64,000 nt of DNA from Saccopteryx bilineata (lineage: Eukaryota > Chordata > Mammalia > Chiroptera > Emballonuridae). A program made the translations under genes and the position numbers. This document shows positions 45,425 through 57,729 of this stretch, in pieces. The stretch's first letter is position 1; every line of letters starts with the position of its first letter. A model generated the notes under the pieces. The model saw only the letters and a list, made by a program, of their open reading frames with translations, was not told the origin of the DNA and made no database searches. The stretch is taken from the NCBI RefSeq assembly GCF_036850765.1, contig NC_089490.1, positions 291,940,982 to 292,004,981 on the forward strand, written 5' to 3'.

Positions 45425-47365
45425 CAAATAAGTTGACGTTAAGTGAGTTTGTTCTGAATACTCTATATGGGCCTGATTCTATCATAGGAAGGCTTTGAGA
45501 ACTAAAGTTAGGCTTCCCTGAAGAAGAAATTCTGTGGTGAATGGCAGCTTTAGCTTGATGCCAGTTTCTCAGCCATTGCTGCCATTCAATGGCGTACAAA
45601 TTGCAGACTAGTATAGCTAAACCTAGCAATCATATAAGACGGTTCTTAATATGTATTTGTTATACTGGTTTTGTTTCCCTGGTTGATCACTGGGTAATAC
45701 ACACTTTAATACAGAAGTGTTATGGTATCTAAGGAATATACAGAAGGAAAGTAACCAGCTTAATTATATCTTCGCACATATGCTGACTAAAAACCCAAAC
45801 TGACAATTTTAGAACAAGATTTTCTTCACACATTGAAGTTTAAAACAACACATATTAAAATAACTTCCTTAAAGGCATTACATAGAGCATGACCTACAAT
45901 GTCTAATAAGAAAAGGAGTAGAAAATAAAATATACTTTTGATTTTGTTTACTGTCATTAAATGATTCAAGCCAGTATGTCTGTTTTCAAAGCAAATTTTC
46001 CATTTGGCATTCAATTATGTGTTTAATCCCTTAAGCAAATTAACAAGATCTTTATAAATCAGTTTTGCCTGTGTTTTACCTAATAGCATATTAATATTTA
46101 GATGATGAAAAACTCATGAATTCAGAAGCAGGTTTTAGGATGTTAGACCTTTGGAACTGATGGGACATGTTTGTAGTTATAACTATAATAGTTTAATAAA
46201 TTGTTATGCATTGTTGCATATCATTTGTTTTTAGTTACAGATTTGTTAATAATAATGAACAATAAACTGTGAAATGAAAATTTTTAAATGTTTAATTGTG
46301 TGTACGGTTTAACACAGCTTTACTTATGAGGTGGAGATTAACTTAAAACATCTCCCCCACACTAAGTAAAGAAAGAAATCTATTAATGTTTTATTTTTGC
46401 TTTTCGTTTTTGTAGAATAAATGCAATGATTAAATATTTAATACACATAAAATACATAATAGTCAGTATGACTTCATTTCTAAAAATGAAGTTTATATGT
46501 TTTCTGTTGAAAAAGATGTTGAGAGAGAGGTTCTCTCCTTTCTGTTGATTATTAAGAAAAAAATACTAAGTCAGAAAAGGTATATATACAAGATATTTCT
46601 TTAGTCTTTAACATGACTATCACCAAATTTGGATGAATAATGACATTTCTGCATCCATCTTTTAGTTGATATCAGTGAGATTTGTCGTTTCTGTAGTATT
46701 GTGAACCATCCACCTGATTCTAAGGAAATGAATGGTGTAAACAGATGCTTCTCTTTCAATCATTCGTTGTTGGTGTACAGAGTATTTATTGGTCTGCTCT
46801 TATGTACTGTATTCTCAGGAGAAAAATGAGAGCAAACAAAAGTATCAGAGAAGTAGACAAGCATCATAAATTTAATCTAGCTTTGCAAATAATGTTTTAA
46901 TGAAAAGAAATGAAAATGTGTTTTACTGGTAAACAAGGAAATAGGAACTAATAAAAAGCAAAACTAGGGTTAAAATAAACAGGATATTAACAACAGTGTC
47001 TCATTTAACCCTTGTTAAATAAAGTACATGGCTTTTCTAAAATAACTTACCTCTTTTTAAACCTAATAACTTATCAAAATAAAAATATTACTTAAGGATG
47101 TTATAAAATATTTTTAAAGTTTAATTTGCATAAAATATATATTATTATAATTTTTCAATATAGCCATTTTAAATTTTAACTTTGGGTTCCATAAATAAAG
47201 GACTTGTTTAACCTAAAATTCAATATTATATTATGTTATTTTTTTCTATCAGTGTCTATTTTTATAACTTAGTTTTTAAAAATGTATCAATAGTGTACAT
47301 GCAAGGAGTGATGTCAGTGAAAATGGTTAAGACACATGAAAATTTTCTCTTCTATAACACCAATG
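45425..47365. other. unassigned AT-rich sequence
   Basis: 45430-45630 faintly resembles old LTR-type sequence. Nothing else recognised. Confidence 0.45.
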
Positions 47366-47383
47366 AAAAAACTGGCAAAAATA

Positions 47384-47570
47384 GCCTGACCTGTGGTGGC
47401 GTAGTGGATAAAGCGTCAACCTGGAAACACTGAGGTTGCCGGTTCAAAACCCTGGCTTGCCTGGTCAAGGCACATATGGGAGTTGATGCTTCCTGCTCCT
47501 CCCCTTTCTCTCTCTCTCTCTCTTTCTCTCTCCCCCCCTAAAATAAATAAATAAATAAATAAAATAAAAA
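47384..47570 (+). mobile_element. SINE family C, young
   Basis: The head is gcctgacctgtggtggcgta, followed by a canonical body, a CT run and an aaataaataaataaata tail. The TSD actggcaaaaata (with preceding A bases) is exact at 47371-47383 and 47574-47586. Confidence 0.9.
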
Positions 47571-47586
47571 AAAACTGGCAAAAATA

Positions 47587-48721
47587 ATCAGAGATAACTT
47601 AGCTTTTCCAGAATCTGGAAATTAAACAAAGGCATCCATTAAGGAATGTTTATTTAAAAATACAACTGAATCACAGGATAATGACATTTAGTCTAGTGTT
47701 TTACTTCTTCTGTTTCTAAAACCCAAGACCCAGCTCTGCATAGATTTGAAAACTAGCAGCCAGTTAGCCACTGAAGGAGAAAGAACAGTGTCTGACCTCC
47801 TTCAAAGCCCCATTCCAACAGAACTATCATTATTTTATGTTGAGTAGTTCCATGGAAAATTCTAATTACAAGGCTCTCTTTATTTATTCTGAATTGAAGT
47901 TCTTCTAGAACAAGATGCATTTCCTCTAGGAGTGTTTGTAAAAAATGAAATAATGTAAAATAAATTGTTTAAAACCATGGACTTCTTAGTTGGCAAATAA
48001 CAAGTGGAGCAAAAATAAGTTAACCAAGAAAAGAGCTGGGGAATGAGATGTACATGGTAGCAAAGATACTGTCATATTCTTGAGAGTCTAGGAGATTATG
48101 TGAATGCATTGGGCTGTGCACAGGCACAGAATAAGCTTTCGGGCTCTCATCTCTGACTGATCTGGAGACTATACAAGCAGGAAGAGATAGATGGCTATGT
48201 GGAATTCTCAACTACCTGATTGAGTGCTGAAGGCATGTCCTAACACACAGAGCTCTCAGAAAGGATCAAGAGACTTACTAGTTTCAGACATTGAAAGAAA
48301 TCTCTGCGCAACTATTAATAGATCAATGACCAAACCTAATAGGTATATCAGTAGCCATAAACAATAAAGAATGAAGACTTAACAGAATTCTCAAGGGATA
48401 GTCCAATTCTTTAAAATTATTTGCTCTGCCATTGTCTCTAAGAAGTTTTTAATTTTTTTTATTTACTATGTTGGTAGAGGGGATACAGCTTTAAGTTTTT
48501 TAAATTTAAATTTGTATCTTCCTACTATGAACAATTTTACTCTATAGATAAAAGAATAAATATGATATCTTTGCCAATTGCTAAGCATGTTCATTTTAAT
48601 TATATATTCAGAAATTGAGGGAATAACTAATTGAGCAAAAGAGCATCATCCAGACCAAGGAATTGCCTGCTTTACAGAGCAGCTCACATGTTATGACTGA
48701 ACAATGCAGGGTTATAACAGC
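47587..48721. other. unassigned sequence
   Basis: No gene or repeat recognised. Confidence 0.5.
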
Positions 48722-49098
48722 TGTTGTGAACTGAATCATGTTCCCCCAAAATTCCTGTGTTAAGTCCTTAACCCTCAGTGTGACAGTATTTGGAGAAAAA
48801 GGGCCTTTAAAGAGGTAATTAAGGTTAAATGAGATCATAAAGGTAGGGCCCCAAACAACAGAACTAGTGTCCTTCGAAGGAGAGACAAAGAGACCAGGGA
48901 CATGAGTGCAGAGAGAAAAAGCCATTTGAAAATACAATCAGGTTGTCCTCTGTGATCCAAAGAGGTCTCAGGAAAGAGCAAACCTTTGTACATCATGATT
49001 TTGAACTTAAAACCTCCAAAACTGAGAAAACACATTTCTGTTGTTAAGCCACTGAATGTGTGGTGTTTTGTTATGGCAGCCCCCACAGACCAATACCA
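48722..49098 (+). mobile_element. MLT1-like MaLR LTR, plus strand
   Basis: It starts tgttgtgaactgaatcatg. Then come cccccaaaattcctgtg, gtatttggagaaaaaggg, ggtaattaaggttaaatgag, tagtgtccttcgaagg, tttctgttgttaagccactg, and the end ttgttatggcagccc...caatacca. This is the full ordered set of MLT1-type landmarks, with moderate divergence. Confidence 0.8.
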
Positions 49099-49725
49099 TA
49101 GTCTAGTACCTTAGCTCCATGTTGGAACACTTTGAAGGCTTATCTCAGCTTCAGAGCTCCCTACAAGGTCAGTCAAAGTCTTGTGACTGCATTACTGCCT
49201 AATTCCTCCTTCCACCAAGTTGGGCTTTTCTACATATCCGTTCCCAGTTTACTATAGGTAAAAGTGCTTTTTTTCCCCTCAATTACTGATAATTTATGCT
49301 GGTATGAAGCATACTCAAATATTTTTTATCTATTTTACAATTATATTAAATGACAACTACTGGTAACAGCCATAAGCCCAATAGTGGGAACTGGAACAAA
49401 AAATTATACACCAGAAACTTTATTGGCTATAATGCAACCATAAAAATTATTTTTAAAACTATTTAATGATATAGTAAAATATTAAATCTATATTAAAATG
49501 TATAGAACAAACAACATGATTAAAATGTATGCAACTGATAACTGCTATCACTTAAAAATGTCTGTATATGTATGCATAAGGGTATGTGAATGTACACATT
49601 AGCAATGATTAACAAGTGGATGATTAGCAAGTAAATTTTCTGTATTTGTAAGGAGTAATGTTTTCTGAAGTTTTTCATACTATATATAAAAAATATCTAA
49701 AATATGAATAAAAAATAAAAATAAT
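49099..49725. other. unassigned AT-rich sequence next to the L1 target
   Basis: Nothing recognised. The left copy of the L1 target duplication begins at 49726. Confidence 0.5.
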
Positions 49726-49906
49726 GATTAAAATTATTCTTTTTTTTTTAAATAAATTTTTATTAATGGTAATGGGATGACATTAATAAATCAGGGTACA
49801 TATATTCAAAGAAAACATGTCCAGGTTATTTTGTCATTATATTATATTGCGTACCCCTCGCCCAAAGTCAGATTGTCCTCCGCCAACCTCTATCTAGTTC
49901 TCTGTG

Positions 49907-49970
49907 CCCCTCCCCCTCCCCCTAACTCTCTCCCTCCCTCCCTCCCATGTCCTCCCTCCCCCCACCCCTG
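49907..49970 (-). other. G-tract (possible G-quadruplex) at the L1 3' end
   Basis: The minus strand holds repeated GGGGAGGGGGAGGGG-type and GGGAGGGAGGGAG-type tracts overlapping the ORF2 C-terminus. L1 3' ends often carry such G-runs. The G4 structure is inferred. Confidence 0.7.
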
Positions 49971-52900
49971 GTAACCACCACACTCTTATCCATGTCTCTT
50001 AGTCTCATTTTTATGTTCCACCAATGTATGGAATCATGTAGTTCTTGGTTTTTTTCTGATTTACTTATTTCACTTCGTATAATGTTATCAAGATCCCACC
50101 ATTTTGCTGTAAATGATCTGATGTCATCATTTCTTATGGCTGAGTAGTATTCCATAGTGTATATGTGCCACATCTTCTTTATCCAGTCTTCTATTGAAGG
50201 GCTTTTTGGTTGTTTCCATGTCTTGGCCACTGTGAACAGTGCTGCAATGAACATGGGGCCACATGTGTCTTCACGTATCAATGTTTCTGAGGTTTTGGGG
50301 TATATACCCAGTAGAGGGATTGCTGGGTCATAAGGTAGTTCTATTTGCAGTTTTTTGAGGAACCACCATACTTTCCTCCATAATAGTTGTACTACTTTAC
50401 AGTCCCACCAACAGTGAATGAGGGTTCCTTTTTCTCCACAGCCTCTCCAACATTTGCTATTACCCGCTTTGTTGATAATAGCTAATCTAACAGGGGTGAG
50501 GTGGTATCTCATTGTAGTTTTGATTTGCATTTCTCTAATAACTAATGAAGCTGAGCATCTTTTCATATATCTGTTGGCCATTTGTATCTCTTCCTGGGAG
50601 AAGTGTCTGTTCATGTCCTCTTCCCATTTTTTTTATGGGATTGTTTGTTTGTTTGTTGTTGAGTTTTATGAGTTCTTTGTAAATTTTGGATATTAGGCCC
50701 TTATCTGAGCTGTCGTTTGAAAATATCAGTTCCCATTTAGTTGGCTGTCTGTTTATTTTGATATCAGTTTCTCTTGCTGAGCAAAAACTTTTTATTCTGA
50801 TGTAGTCCCATTCATTTATCTTTGCCTTCACTTCTCTTGCCATTGGAGTCAAGTTCATAAAATGTTCTTTAAAACCCAGGTCCATGATTTTAGTACCTAT
50901 GTCTTCTTCTATGTACTTTATTGTTTCAGGTCTTATATTTAGGTCTTTGATCCATTTTGAATTAATTTTAGTACACGGGGACAGGCTGTAGTCGAGTTTC
51001 ATTCTTTTGCATGTGGCTTTCCAGTTTTCCCAACACCATTTGTTGAAGAGGCTTGCTTTTCTCCATTGTATGTTGTTGGCCCCTTTATCAAAGATTATTT
51101 GACCATATATATGTGGTTTTATTTCTGGGCTTTCTATTCTGTTCCATTGGTCTGAGTGTCTATTTTTCTGCCAATACCATGCTGTTTTGATTATCGTGGC
51201 CCTATAATATAGTTTAAAGTCAGGTATTGTAATGACCCCAGCTTCATTCTTTTTCCTTAGGATTGTTTTGGCTATTTGGGGTTTTTTATAGTTCCATATA
51301 AATCTGATGATTTTTTGTTCCATTTCTTTAAAAAATCTCATAGGGATTTTGATGGGAATTGCATTAAATTTGTATATTGCTTTGGGTAATATGGCCATTT
51401 TGATTATATTTATTCTTCCTATCCAAGAACAAGGAATATTTTTCCATCTCATTGTATCTTTTTTTTTTTATTTTATTTATTCATTTTTAGAGAGGAAGAG
51501 AGAGGATAGAGAGATAGAGAGAGAGAGAAGGGGGGAGGAGCTGGAAGCATCAACTCCCATATGTGCCCTGACCAGGCAAGCCCAGGGTTTCGTACCGGTG
51601 ACTTCAGCATTTCTAGGTTGACGCTTTATCCACTGTGCCACCACAGGTCAGGCTCATTGTATCTTTTTTGATTTCCCTTAACAATGCTTTGTAATTTTCA
51701 TTATATAGGTCCTTTACGTTCTTTGTTATGTTTATTCCTAGGTATTTTATTTTTTTTGTTGCAATCGTGAAGGGGATTATTTTTTTGAGTTCGTTTTCTA
51801 ATATTTCATTGTTGGCATATAGAAAGGCTATGGACTTTTGTATGTTAATTTTGTATCCTGCGACCTTACTGTATTGGTTTATTGTTTCTAATAATCTTTT
51901 TGTGGAGTCCTTCGGGTTTTCGATGTATAGGATCATGTCATCAGCAAAAAGTGATATCTTTACTTCTTCTTTTCCGATATGGATGCCTTTTATTTCTTTG
52001 TCTTGTCTGATTGCTCTGGCCAGAACTTCTAGCACCACGTTAAATAAGAGTGGAGAGAGTGGACAACCCTGTCTTGTTCCTGATTTAAGGGGGAAAGTCC
52101 TCAGTTTTATGCCGTTTAATATAATGTTGGCTGATGGTTTATCATATATGGCCTTTATCATGTTGAGATATTTTCCTTCTGTACCCATTTTGTTGAGAGT
52201 CTTAAACATAAAATTGTGTTGTATTTTATCAAAAGCCTTTTCTGCATCTATTGATAAGATCATGTGATTTTTGTTCTTTGTTTTGTTGATATGGTGTATT
52301 ACGTTAACCGTTTTACGTATGTTGAACCATCCTTGAGATTCTGGGATGAATCCCACTTGATCATGATGTATTATTTTTTTAATATGTTGTTGTATTCGGT
52401 TTGCCAGTATTTTGTTTAGTATTTTAGCATCTGTATTCATTAGAGATATTGGTCTGTAGTTTTCTTTCTTTGTGCCATCCTTGCCAGGTTTTGGTATGAG
52501 GGTTATGTTGGCCTCATAAAATGTGTTTGGAAGTATTGCTTCTTCTTCAATTTTTTGGAAGACTTTGAGTAGAATAAAAACCAAGTCTTCTTTGAATGTT
52601 TGATAAAATTCGCTGGTATAGCCGTCAGGGCCTGGATGTTTATTTTTGGGGAGGTTTTTAATAGTTTTTTCTATTTCCTCCCTGCTGATTGGTCTGTTTA
52701 GGCTTTCTGCTTCTTCATGACTCAGTCTAGGAAGGTTGTATTGTTCTAGGAATTTATCCATTTCTTCTAGATTGTTGTATTTGGTGGCATATAATTTTTC
52801 ATAGTATTCTACAATAATTCTTTGTATATCTATGATGTCTGTGGTGATCTCTCCTCTTTCATTTTGGATTTTATTTATTTGAGTCCTGTGCCTTTTTTCC

Positions 52901-54046
52901 TTGGTGAGTCTTGCCAAGGGTTTGTCAATTTTGTTGATCTTTTCAAAGAACCAGCTCCTTGTTTTATTGATTTTTTCTATAGTTTTTCTGTTCTCTATTT
53001 CATTTATTTCTGCTCTGATTTTTATTATCTCCTTTCTTCGGCTGGTTTTGGGTTGTCTTTGTTCTTCTTTTTCTAGTTCCTTAAGGTGTGAAGTTAAGTG
53101 GTTTACTTCGGCTCTCTCTTGTTTGTTCATATAGGCCTGAAGTGATATGAACTTTCCTCTTATTACTGCTTTTGCTGCATCCCAGAGATTCTGATATGTC
53201 GTATTTTCATTTTCATTTGTCTGTATATATCTTTTGATCTCTGCGCTTATTTCTTCTTCGACCCATTCATTTTTTAGAAGTATGTTGTTTAGTTTCCACA
53301 TTTTTGTGGGTTTTTCCCCCTCTTTTTTGCAGTTGAATTCTAGTTTCAAGGCTTTATGATCAGAAAATATGCTTGGTACAATTTCAATTTTTCTAGATTT
53401 GCTGATATTGTCTTTGTAGCCCAACAAATGGTCAATTCTTGAGAATGTTTCATGTACACTAGAGAAAAATGTATACTCTGTCGCTTCGGGATGAAGTGTC
53501 CTGTAGATGTCTATCATATCCAGGTGTTCTAGTATTTCGTTTAAGGCCACTATATCTTTATTGATTCTCTGTTTGGATGACCGATCTAGAGCCGTCAGCG
53601 GTGTATTGAGGTCTCCAAGTATGATTGTATTTTTGTTAGTTTTTGTTTTAAGGTCAATAAGTAGCTGTCTTATATATTTTGGTGCTCCTTGGTTTGGTGC
53701 ATATATATTAAGGATTGTTATGTCTTCTTGATTCAACTTCCCCTTAATCATTATGAAATGACCATTTTTGTCTCTGAGTACTTTTTCTGTCTTGTAGTCA
53801 GCATTATTAAATATGAGTATTGCTACACCTGCTTTTTTTTGGGGTTTTGTTTGCTTGGAGTATTGTTTTCCAGCCTTTCACTTTGAATTTGTTTTTATCC
53901 TTGTTGCTTAGATGTGTTTCTTGTAGGCAGCATATAGTTGGATTTTCTTTTTTAATCCATTCTGCTACTCTGTGTCTTTTTATTGGTGAGTTTAATCCAT
54001 TTACATTTAATGTAATTATTGACACTTGTGTGTTCCCTACTGCCAT
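49922..54046 (-). pseudogene. L1 ORF2 (endonuclease / reverse transcriptase), broken by SINE and two +1 slips
   Basis: ORF2 encodes the L1 endonuclease and reverse transcriptase, which nick the target and copy L1 RNA. The ATG at 54046 opens a frame with VNGLN and the QETHL motif. It slips at an A8 run (minus strand, 53832-53839), and the downstream frame continues with ILGDLN and FSDHKA, the endonuclease motifs. RT follows, with [17 protein letters not shown] fingers, [13 protein letters not shown] and catalytic FADDMILY near 51940. A SINE interrupts at 51465-51652, and the frame resumes at 51452. A second A8 run at 50627-50634 shifts it again, and the last frame holds a C-x3-C-x7-H-x4-C knuckle ([18 protein letters not shown]). 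Apart from these three lesions all motifs are present. Confidence 0.93.
51465..51652 (-). mobile_element. SINE family C inserted into L1 ORF2
   Basis: The head on the minus strand is cctgacctgtggtggcacag, and the tail is T-rich on the plus strand. The TSD ctcattgtatctttttt is exact over 17 bases (51448-51464 and 51653-51669). It lies within the RT-distal part of ORF2 and is in the same orientation as the L1. It is therefore younger than the L1. Confidence 0.93.
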
Positions 54047-54371
54047 TTTATAAATTGCTTTCTGTTAGTTTTGTATCTAGTTTGATTCTTCTCTTTTGTT
54101 TTTCTATCATTTGTTTTTGTTTGTTTGTGTTCCATATTTCTTTCCTCTGTTGCTACCTTGTTTAAGTCAAGTGTTTTTGTGGTGGTTTTTTCATGGGTGG
54201 TTACCATTAAGTAATGAAAAGGGTACCTACCATATTCATTGTAGTACCCTATCTTATAAGTATTTCTGCACTTCATCGTCCTTTGCTACTGTTAATCTCC
54301 ATCCTCTCCCCCCTTTTTTTCCTTTGTTGTCACAGTTTAAGTTTGGTTTTATTGTGTTCTTGGTGGAACTG

Positions 54372-55367
54372 TTACTTGTGGTGTTGTTTTCTTTTGTTCT
54401 TTGAATCTGGTTGGAAAACCCCCCTTAGTATTTCCTGGAGTGGGGGCTTTCTGTTGATAAATTCTCTCATCTTTTCTGTATTTGTGAATGTTTTTATATC
54501 TCCTTCATACTTGAAGGATAGCTTTGATGGGTATAGTATTCTTGGCTGAAAGTTCCTCTCTTTCAGGGCTTTAAATATTGGGGTCCACTCTCTTCTAGCT
54601 TGTAGAGTTTCTGCTGAGAAATCTGATGATAATCTAATAGGCCTTCCTTTATATGTTGTACTCTTCTTTTCCCTGGCTGCCTTGAGAATTTTTTCTTTGT
54701 CATTGGTTTGTGTCATCTTTATTATGATGTGCCTTGGAGTAGGTTTGTTGGGGTTAAGAAAACTTGGTGTTCTGTTTTCTTCTTGAATTTGAGGCTTTAG
54801 TTCTTTCCACAGGCTTGGGAAGTTCTCGTCTATTATTTGTTTGAGTATATTCTCCATTCCATTTTCTTTCTTTTCTCCCTCTGATATACCTATTATTCTT
54901 ATGTTATTCTTTCTGATGGAGTCAGACAATTCCTGTAGGGCTTTCTCGTTTTTTATTATTTTTGAGTCTCTTTCTTCTTCTCTCTGTTGTGCCTCAAGTT
55001 GTTTGTCTTCTATTTCACTAATCCTATCCTCAATCTGGGCTGTTCTGTTAGCTAAGCTTGTTACCTCGTTTTTCAGCTCGTGAATTGAGTTTTTCATTTC
55101 TGTTTGATTTGTTTTAATATTTTCAATTTCCTTGGTAATATATTCTTTGTGTTCATTGAGTTGTTTTCTGATCTCCCTATATTGCCTTTCTGTGTTTTCT
55201 TGTATATCTCTGAGTATTTTTAAGATTTCTAGTTTAAATTCTCTGTCATTTAGCTCCAAGGCTTCCAATATGTTAAGTCTTTTCTCCATAGATTTTTCCA
55301 CATCTATTTGTGTTACCTCTCTTTCTTTTGTATCCATAATATTCGATTTCCTCTTTCTTATTGGCAT
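54372..55367 (-). CDS. L1 ORF1 protein (RNA-binding chaperone), intact
   Basis: A 331-aa frame with an ATG start and a normal stop encodes the L1 nucleic-acid chaperone, which trimerises, coats L1 RNA and is needed for retrotransposition in cis. Residues about 20-160 are rich in E, K, I and L with heptad spacing, fitting the coiled coil. The RRM starts near KNNIRIIGISE (about 152-162), and the C-terminal domain carries the ARREW motif (about 257-261) followed by YPSKLSFKYEG. The length matches mammalian ORF1p (about 340 aa). No frameshift or stop is seen, so it appears coding-competent. It is the most upstream ORF of the element, with a long 5' UTR before it, and ORF2 follows after a 325-bp gap. 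Confidence 0.93.
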   Translation of the reverse strand: MPIRKRKSNIMDTKEREVTQIDVEKSMEKRLNILEALELNDREFKLEILKILRDIQENTERQYREIRKQLNEHKEYITKEIENIKTNQTEMKNSIHELKNEVTSLANRTAQIEDRISEIEDKQLEAQQREEERDSKIIKNEKALQELSDSIRKNNIRIIGISEGEKKENGMENILKQIIDENFPSLWKELKPQIQEENRTPSFLNPNKPTPRHIIIKMTQTNDKEKILKAAREKKSTTYKGRPIRLSSDFSAETLQARREWTPIFKALKERNFQPRILYPSKLSFKYEGDIKTFTNTEKMREFINRKPPLQEILRGVFQPDSKNKRKQHHK

Positions 55368-57393
55368 CTGAGGGTGGTCTTGTTGATAGCACTAATTAGA
55401 ATTAATAAAGATTAAAAAGTAAAAAAAAAAAAAAAAAAAGGTAAAACACCCCACAAAAAAAAAACAGTAATAATTTATTATTTCCCCCTTTTTTTTTCTT
55501 CTCTTTCCCTCCTCTCCCCTCCTCAGGGAAATATCGTGCCTATAATGGAGGGCCTGATTTGGAGTGAAGAGTTCAAGGGGCAAAAAAAGGGAGTAGAGAC
55601 CTACTAAATGCAAAAAAAAAAAAAAAAAAAAAGGATGAAAATTTTAGACAAGCATAAGATGATTTGCTTGTAAGTGATGGTCAACTAAGAGATATAATGA
55701 GAGGGATAATAGGGAACCAGAAAAAAGGACCAAAAAAAGAATAATAAAGAAGAAAAAAATAAAAATAATAAGTAAAAATCTGTTGTATTAAGTGGAGTGA
55801 AGAGTAAATACAATGGAGACCTTGGGTTGGGAGGACCCAAAATGCCACAAAAATAAACAAACAAGAAAAAAACAAAAACAAAAGCAAAAAAGAAAAAGCC
55901 AAAAAAAGCCTTGAGTCCCAAATTAACTAATTTGTTCGTGATTGAGGATTAAATGGATGGAAAGTAAAACGAGAAAAGAAAAAACGAATAGAAAGGAAAA
56001 AATAAGAAAAAGAGAAAAACGAAGGAAGAAATAAAAAAAGGAAGAGAAAAAAACAAAATAAAGCAAAACAAAAAAAAAAAAACAAAAGAGGAGAGAGTGA
56101 GAGTTAAGTGTTTTGGAGTATAACCTTAAAGGAGGGTGAGGATGAAGAAGAGAAATAAAATGTAACACTCATGGGTAGTGTAGTTCAAGAAAAGGGAAGC
56201 ATAAGATGGGCAGAGAATAGAAGGACCGAGGTGGAGGATATAAAGGCAATAAGATAGAAGAAAGAAACAACAACAACAAAAAAATTAGTGGAACAAGTTG
56301 TAAAGTCTGTGGATTTTTCTTGATTTTGAGAGGTTAACTTCTTCCTTTTTCTTTTCTCTCCCTCTTCCTGGTCGGTGACTCTGTACCCCAGGCTCTGCCC
56401 CTGTGTCACACTTAGGTAGGGATTTGCAGTTGATGGGATTCTCTGGCAATGCCATATAATTGGCTTTAGTCTTGCTGGTAGTCAAGGATTGTTGGTGTTT
56501 GCAGGGTCCAACGATGAGAGAGTTTGCTTTCCTAGATTCTCTCTCCTAGTCCCCCCTTCCTGAATTAGCAGCCTGGTGATCCAGCTATAAGGCTGCAACA
56601 GCTTCTGCCTGGGGAGTAAGAGGCTCAAAGAGCTGGGAAATCCCCACTCTATCCCCACTCAGTGCAAGGCTTTGGGAAAGGCTCTGGCAGTCAGGGCCTC
56701 CAGTGTAATCAGGTGGGGGTGGGAGTCAATTGTTGTCAAGGTGACTGTTCAGCGCCTAGCATTCAGTTGGACCTCTCAACCCAGGCTTTCCACACTTTGT
56801 AGCCTGTTTTGGCTGGGAAGAAGAGGCACTAGTCTCTGCTTGCGACTAGTGTAGTATAGATCTTATTATCTGCCAAGTCCTTCTTGTTAGCGTTTATCCC
56901 TGAATATGGAGGCTCTATCAATCAGAAGTTGCCCCCGCCCCTTTAGCGAGAGGCACTAAAAAATATCACGCCTCTTGTCTTGGGTCGCTGAACTGAGAGA
57001 GATCTTATCAATTAGAACCGAGGGTGCGCAGATTTCATGGGTTAAGCTAATTTCAGTGATTGGGTCGCAGCTGTGCTCCCGAAGGTATTTTAGGCTGCCT
57101 GCGTGTGCCCCTCCCCCAATGCTTGATTGTTAGCTTGAATGGCTGGGTGAGGTGCCCTGCCCACGGAGAGAATCTCCCAAGTAGGGAAGACCACCCTGGT
57201 GCCTCTCCCGCTCGCCCTGCCGCTGGCGGCTGGATCGCACCAGGCGCAGGATAATGGGGCACCCTGGGTGTGCGTGCCAGTAGGGCGCTCTGGGCACGTG
57301 GAATGCCCAGGGCATGCGCGCGAATGGGGTGCTCCGGGCACCGGTGGCTGGCGACTCTCACTCGCAGTGCGCGGGCCGCTGGGAACGTTATCG

Positions 57394-57521
57394 GTGCTCG
57401 CTCTGCAACCGGACCGGGCGCGCGCCCGCGGCTGCTCTTTGCTCCCGAGTGTGGGCGGTGCTCGCTCTGCAACCGGACCGGGTGCGCGCCCGCGGCTGCT
57501 CGCGGCTCCCGAGTGTGGGCT
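57394..57521 (-). repeat. 64-bp tandem duplication in the L1 5' UTR
   Basis: gtgctcgctctgcaaccgga begins at both 57394 and 57458, and the 64-bp units differ at only a few positions near their middle and at the gggcg/gggtg change. This is a two-unit tandem array inside the CpG-rich promoter. Confidence 0.9.
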
Positions 57522-57729
57522 GACTCACCACAGGCGCACTCCCTCGCGGCTTGAATGAATGTCCCTGAGGTAGCTTCCTCCACACCCTCGTCTCTCAGAT
57601 TCAAGTGATAACAGTCCTTTCGCTTTCAGTTTGTGTGGAACTCCGGAATGCTCCGAGGATAAATTTTTTTGTTTCTAGTTGATAAATTTGTTGTGATTTA
57701 GGGGAGATTTGTCGGACGCGCTGCTCACG

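Noticed and set aside
51728..53134. Plus-strand hydrophobic frames opposite L1 ORF2 as membrane proteins
   Set aside because: They are antisense shadows of ORF2; Lys/Asn/Ile codons read backwards give Phe/Leu/Ile-rich peptides.
54214..55371. Plus-strand frames opposite L1 ORF1
   Set aside because: They are shadows of the ORF1 codons with low-complexity Leu/Ser/Phe-rich composition.
57199..57558. Antisense frames in the L1 5' UTR as an ORF0-like peptide
   Set aside because: The starts are GTG, the frame is open because of GC-rich tandem units, and no splice or promoter signal was visible.
57053..57604. A 183-codon open frame in the L1 5' UTR, sense strand, as a possible extra L1 protein
   Set aside because: Its first codon is TTG and there is no ATG inside. 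The openness is explained by high GC content and few stop codons.
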